64,000 nucleotides of DNA, from assembly GCA_037176845.1 (NCBI GenBank), contig JAYKXP010000008.1, forward strand, positions 124,001 to 188,000, read 5' to 3'. Under the pieces are notes generated by a model that was not told where the DNA came from, did no database searches, and saw only the letters and a list, made by a program, of their open reading frames with translations. Both the position numbers and the translations under genes were made by a program. The stretch is from Paramarasmius palmivorus (taxonomy: Eukaryota; Basidiomycota; Agaricomycetes; Agaricales; Marasmiaceae). Of the stretch, positions 60,296 to 64,000 are shown piece after piece. The first letter of the stretch is position 1; each line of letters starts with the position of its first letter.

Positions 60296-61533
60296 ATGGC
60301 AAGCAACAAGGCAGAAGGACGTCGCGAAGACGCTTTGGCCAAGCAAAGAGACCAAATGCGTGAAGAATTTGAGCGGCAAAAGAAAAACCTCATAAACGAA
60401 ACCGAAAAGGCTCGTCCTTCCGCAAACCGATTTGTCGGCCAGCATGATTCCATGGAGGATTCGCTCAAACATAGCACTGTTGGTCTGGTGCATTTGGAGG
60501 AGTTTCAGCAGAAGAGGAAGGAACTCGAGGAAGCCAAAGCGAGAGAGGCTGCTCGTACGAACGAATTAAAGTATGTGTACTTGCTACATTTCAGCATCTG
60601 TTTCGGATGGCTCATAGGTCATGGAGAACCTGTTTAGAGAAGAGAAGAAGAAGGCCAAGAAAAGAAAGAAAGCTGCGAAGGCTACATTGTCATTTGCTAT
60701 GGATGACGAGGAAGATGGCGACGGCGGAGATTCGGGTACCAATTCGCTAAGACAGTCACCAAAGGACAGTGAAGGTGACACTGAGGACCGCCCTGCAAAG
60801 AAGTCCAAGTTTGGGAAGAACCCAGGCGTCGACACGTCATTTCTACCCGACAGAGAACGTGAAGAGGAGGAAAGAAAAGAGCGGGAACGACTTCGGCAAG
60901 AATGGCTGAAAAAACAGGAGGAGCTCAAGCAAGAGGACATTGAGATTACCTACTCCTACTGGGATGGCAGTGGCCATAGAAAAACGGTCACAGTGAGTCG
61001 TCTCAGGTACTCCGTCGCCAGCGTTTTCTTACAAGTAGAGTTGTGATTTTAAACCTCCGGGCTATAGTGTAAGAAGGGTGATGCGATCAGTACTTTCCTG
61101 GAGAAGTGCAGGCAGCAATTTCCGGAACTTCGCGGTGTCAGTGCAGATAACTTGATGTACGTCAAGGTACGTTTCTCTTCTATCTATCTTTCAGCAACTT
61201 CCAGACTCACTCTACCTCAGGAGGATCTTATTATACCTCATGTACGTATCCTAACCCAGTTCACGTTGTCTCTTTTAACGTTTCTCCCCACAGCACTACA
61301 CATTCTATGACTTTATTGTCAACAAGGCCCGCGGAAAGTCAGGTCCACTTTTCAACTTCGATGTCCATGACGACGTGCGACTGTTAGCAGACGCTACCAA
61401 GGAGAAGGACGAGTCTCACGCAGGCAAGGTCGTCGAGCGGAGTTATTACCAGAGAAACAAGCACATCTTCCCTGCTTCCCGATGGGAAGTCTTTGATCCC
61501 GAAAAGAACTATGGGAAGTACACTATCGCTTGA
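60296..61533 (+). CDS. XAP5/FAM50 family protein
   Basis: FAM50/XAP5 proteins are nuclear and associated with the spliceosome and chromatin. The N-terminus [20 protein letters not shown] starts a long charged helix. Then come [20 protein letters not shown] and [18 protein letters not shown], a basic nuclear-localisation-like patch. An acidic linker is followed by the conserved XAP5 C-terminal domain: [75 protein letters not shown] and a Tyr-rich end. Introns are canonical and the frames join. It is head-to-head with uS13m. Confidence 0.95.
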
Positions 61534-61629
61534 ACAATATGTGTAATGTATCAGGCTTGTACTCGCTAATTGGCTCCATTTGCATTATATCGTGTGTTAT
61601 TTATTTAAATTTTCAAGTACTAGTACTTC

Positions 61630-63984
61630 TTATGAAGGGAAGATAAAGGACCAGAACCTCCCAAGACGTGTTCTCGGCACTTCTTCGACGTATTGCTCCT
61701 CATATCGATCTACTATGGCGCGCTCACGCTCGAAGAAGTCAATCTCTTCAAGTTTTCGCCACTGCCGAAATGTTAACCTCATCTACGCCAGGGACAACTT
61801 GGAACGAGCCCTCACCTGTGTTCTGTGGTACACTTTCCAACCCACGAATAGCGCCGGCACTACACCAACCATGGTGTAGGAGAACAAGAAGTTTGGAACA
61901 TCCCAGTTTCCGTCCAGGAAGACTGTATACCCGCCAATCAGGACGACTATTAGGGAACCAGTTAAGGCGTAATAGCCACAGAAGGGCTGCCAGAAGCCCT
62001 TGTATGGTAGCGTGTCCCGTGAGATTCCCTGCGCTTTGAGAGCCTGTTGGTAACATAATCATAAGGACCAGGCATTGGCTACGTCGCGGGCCAACCACTC
62101 ACATAGTAGAATCTGATGTAAGTGAAGGCCATGACAGCCCAGTTGAGGACTTGGGAAGCGGTCACCAGGTTGAACGAACCTAGATAGAAAGGATGAACAG
62201 GGTTAAGCGTTGTATGGGAGTATTCTCTTACCATTGCAGTACCGTCGCAGGTGTTGTTTGATACCTGAAGGAAGGCTAAAACAGCGTTCATTAATGAACA
62301 CAGTCCCGTTATATGCAACCGTTCATACTCACCAAGCGAAGCAATTGCCACCGACATGCCGACGCAATATATCGGACACCACTCTTGCTGCACCGAGTAA
62401 ATATTCTAGGCGCTTTTCCTTCCAAAGCCAGCCCGTAGAGCGTACGACTTGCACAGAAAACAGAAACTATTTCCAGCAGAGAACACCGATGTAAGGAATC
62501 AGGAAGTTGACAATGTGAGGAAGCACTGGGATCTTCAAGCGTTGCATCGCAATGACATAGGGCGAAGATCCTGCGCCGGGCTTAGCAGCTGACAAGGAGT
62601 TGAGAAGGTTCTCATCGTTGTAGGCGACGACTGTGCCAACGCAAGCAGCACCGAGAACGAAGAAAGTTGTCAGACGATAAATCACGCTTCGGAAGGTTCT
62701 AGGAAGGTTGCGTCTTGGTGCCTCGGCTTCGCCTGCTGCGAGAGAAACCATATCGGGACCTTGATATTTGGGTCAACACTGATATAAGACGCATATGCTA
62801 GTAACTTACCTGCAATGGTGAAGGAAGCCTGGAGAAGACATGCCAGGAACCCATGGAAACGCCCAAGCGAACCCGATGTTATATGCTCAGCGAAGGGAGT
62901 TCCTGGAACTTTTGAAGCTGCGGTGATATGTAGCGTTATTACTCAGTATTTGAAGAGAATTCAATCCACCCACGATCCCAAAAGCGGAACCCGTATATGT
63001 CGCGTAAAGGGTTAGCACCCACCATGGTGAAGAACGTGAATAGAATGAAGCCAGTGGCCAGAATAACTTTGCCAGCAGCAAGCCAGAACTCTGCCTCGCC
63101 ATAGTACTTCACATCGACGAAGTTTAGGCAGCTGTGAAACGTATTGGTGAACTCGGCATGTAAATAGAAGGCTGGTACTCACGCATAGCAAACTAGACAG
63201 AAGAAAATCACAGCAAGTAACGGTATCTTGTCCGTCCAGAATTGTAGTACAATGTTGAACGCAGTGATTTCGTACGGGATCAGGAAGACCAAGAATGCAA
63301 AATTGTTGTATCCTGCGCAAAAGCCTACGCAAGAAGTCAGTTTGATTTCCCTCAACGGTGGAAGGGCATCTTCACCAAATGCGGGGTCGACAAAGCGGTC
63401 GGACAGCCGGACCTTTTTGCGTCGGGTACATGTCAGCTTTGACCAGCCTCGCCAAGTTTATTTGGACATACGGAAGGGGCTGATATCGGAATCCATGACA
63501 CCATCTCAGCTATGAACCAGTGTCAATAAGGATCGACTTTGGTTTTAGCCAAAAATGAAGCACACCAATACAATTATTTACTGCAAAGATAAAGCTTGAC
63601 CATATTGTGAAACCAAGAAGGAGGTTTGCTATAAGAAGATCGAACTTTAGATTTATCATGCCTGGCTGCTTAGATGCGTACCTGGTCCTCCTTTGGTCAA
63701 AGCTGAACCAATCTGCACGAAAAGAGACGTGCCGATAGTACCTGAAGATAGATGGAATTTGAGCTGGGAGTCACGAGTGAAAGATATCAAACGAACCGCC
63801 TATTCCAATTAGCTGGACATGTCTGCTCTGTTTGCGATCGTGAGTATACTGATGTAGAAGACTAAGAAGGGCCAACCTTGAGTCTTCTGTGTGTTTGGTC
63901 ATCCCGGTATACATCCCCCAGCTCTGGAAGAGGGGAAAGGTCAGAAACCTGACTAGATTTTTCTCCTTTTTCGTACGAGTCCAT
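61630..63984 (-). CDS. Amino acid permease (APC superfamily), copy 2
   Basis: This is a paralog of the gene at 53891-56359, on the opposite strand. It starts MDSYEKGEKSSQVSDLS and continues DDQTHRRLK, GTIGTSLFVQIGSALTKGGP, then PDMVSLAAGEAEAPRRNLPR, VGTVVAYNDENLLNSLSAA and SSPYVIAMQRLKIP. ASRTLYGLALEGKAP and the end FFERERAIVDRYEEQY close it at 61630-61632 (FSFIFPS-like tail). Frames are clean over the first exons. One- or two-base shifts occur near 62490 (LIPYIGV/FSAGNS) and 62460. Both copies share the substrate-binding region, so similar substrates are likely; which amino acids cannot be told. Confidence 0.85.
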
Positions 63985-64000
63985 TGCAGATCCTAATCAG

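Overview
This is nuclear DNA of a filamentous basidiomycete, most likely an agaricomycete. Genes are dense (about one per 1.8 kb, on both strands) and cut by many short introns, mostly 45-65 nt with GT..AG borders. The products are typical eukaryotic housekeeping proteins mixed with secreted proteins common in mushrooms. There are no ribosomal RNA or tRNA genes, CRISPR arrays or recognisable transposons. CDS coordinates below are gene spans that include introns.

Layout. 1-2.3 kb has no recognised gene. 2.3-9.2 kb holds VPS54 (GARP tether), a metaxin-like outer-membrane protein and the SRP receptor beta subunit. 9.3-16.3 kb holds a secreted Ser/Thr-rich protein, the U3 processome protein UTP21 and a TLC-domain membrane protein. 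16.3-21.6 kb holds two tandem secreted six-hairpin (GH65-like) glycosidases. 21.9-32.5 kb holds a Tim17-family protein, a WDR53-like WD40 protein, SKP1, mitochondrial ribosomal protein bL27m, an ABM-domain monooxygenase, a DUF3074/START-like protein, a glutamine synthetase and the mRNA capping guanylyltransferase. 32.5-40 kb is sparse: a Ser-rich hypothetical, about 2.9 kb with nothing recognised, a mucin-like single-pass membrane protein and a tiny cysteine-knuckle protein. 40.7-50.5 kb holds an APH-type kinase, guanine deaminase, the ATG15 lipase, an arylsulfatase and a divergently oriented sugar transporter. 50.8-64 kb holds a secreted protein with three beta-trefoil lectin repeats, two amino acid permease paralogs in inverted orientation, a four-TM protein, a gamma-glutamylcyclotransferase, SNU13, uS13m and an XAP5/FAM50 protein.

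Several housekeeping genes start head-to-head over 100-200 bp: SKP1/bL27m, glutamine synthetase/CEG1, GGCT/SNU13 and uS13m/XAP5. VPS54 and metaxin almost touch. These probably share promoters.

The accessory part is nutritional: secreted glycosidases, sulfatase, sugar transporter, amino acid permeases, guanine deaminase, glutamine synthetase and a secreted lectin. The most unusual feature is a 5-nt microexon, next to a 24-nt exon, conserved in both glycosidase copies. A caution covers the whole window: many conserved genes, including essential ones, contain one- or two-base frameshifts, which points to sequence error rather than widespread gene death.
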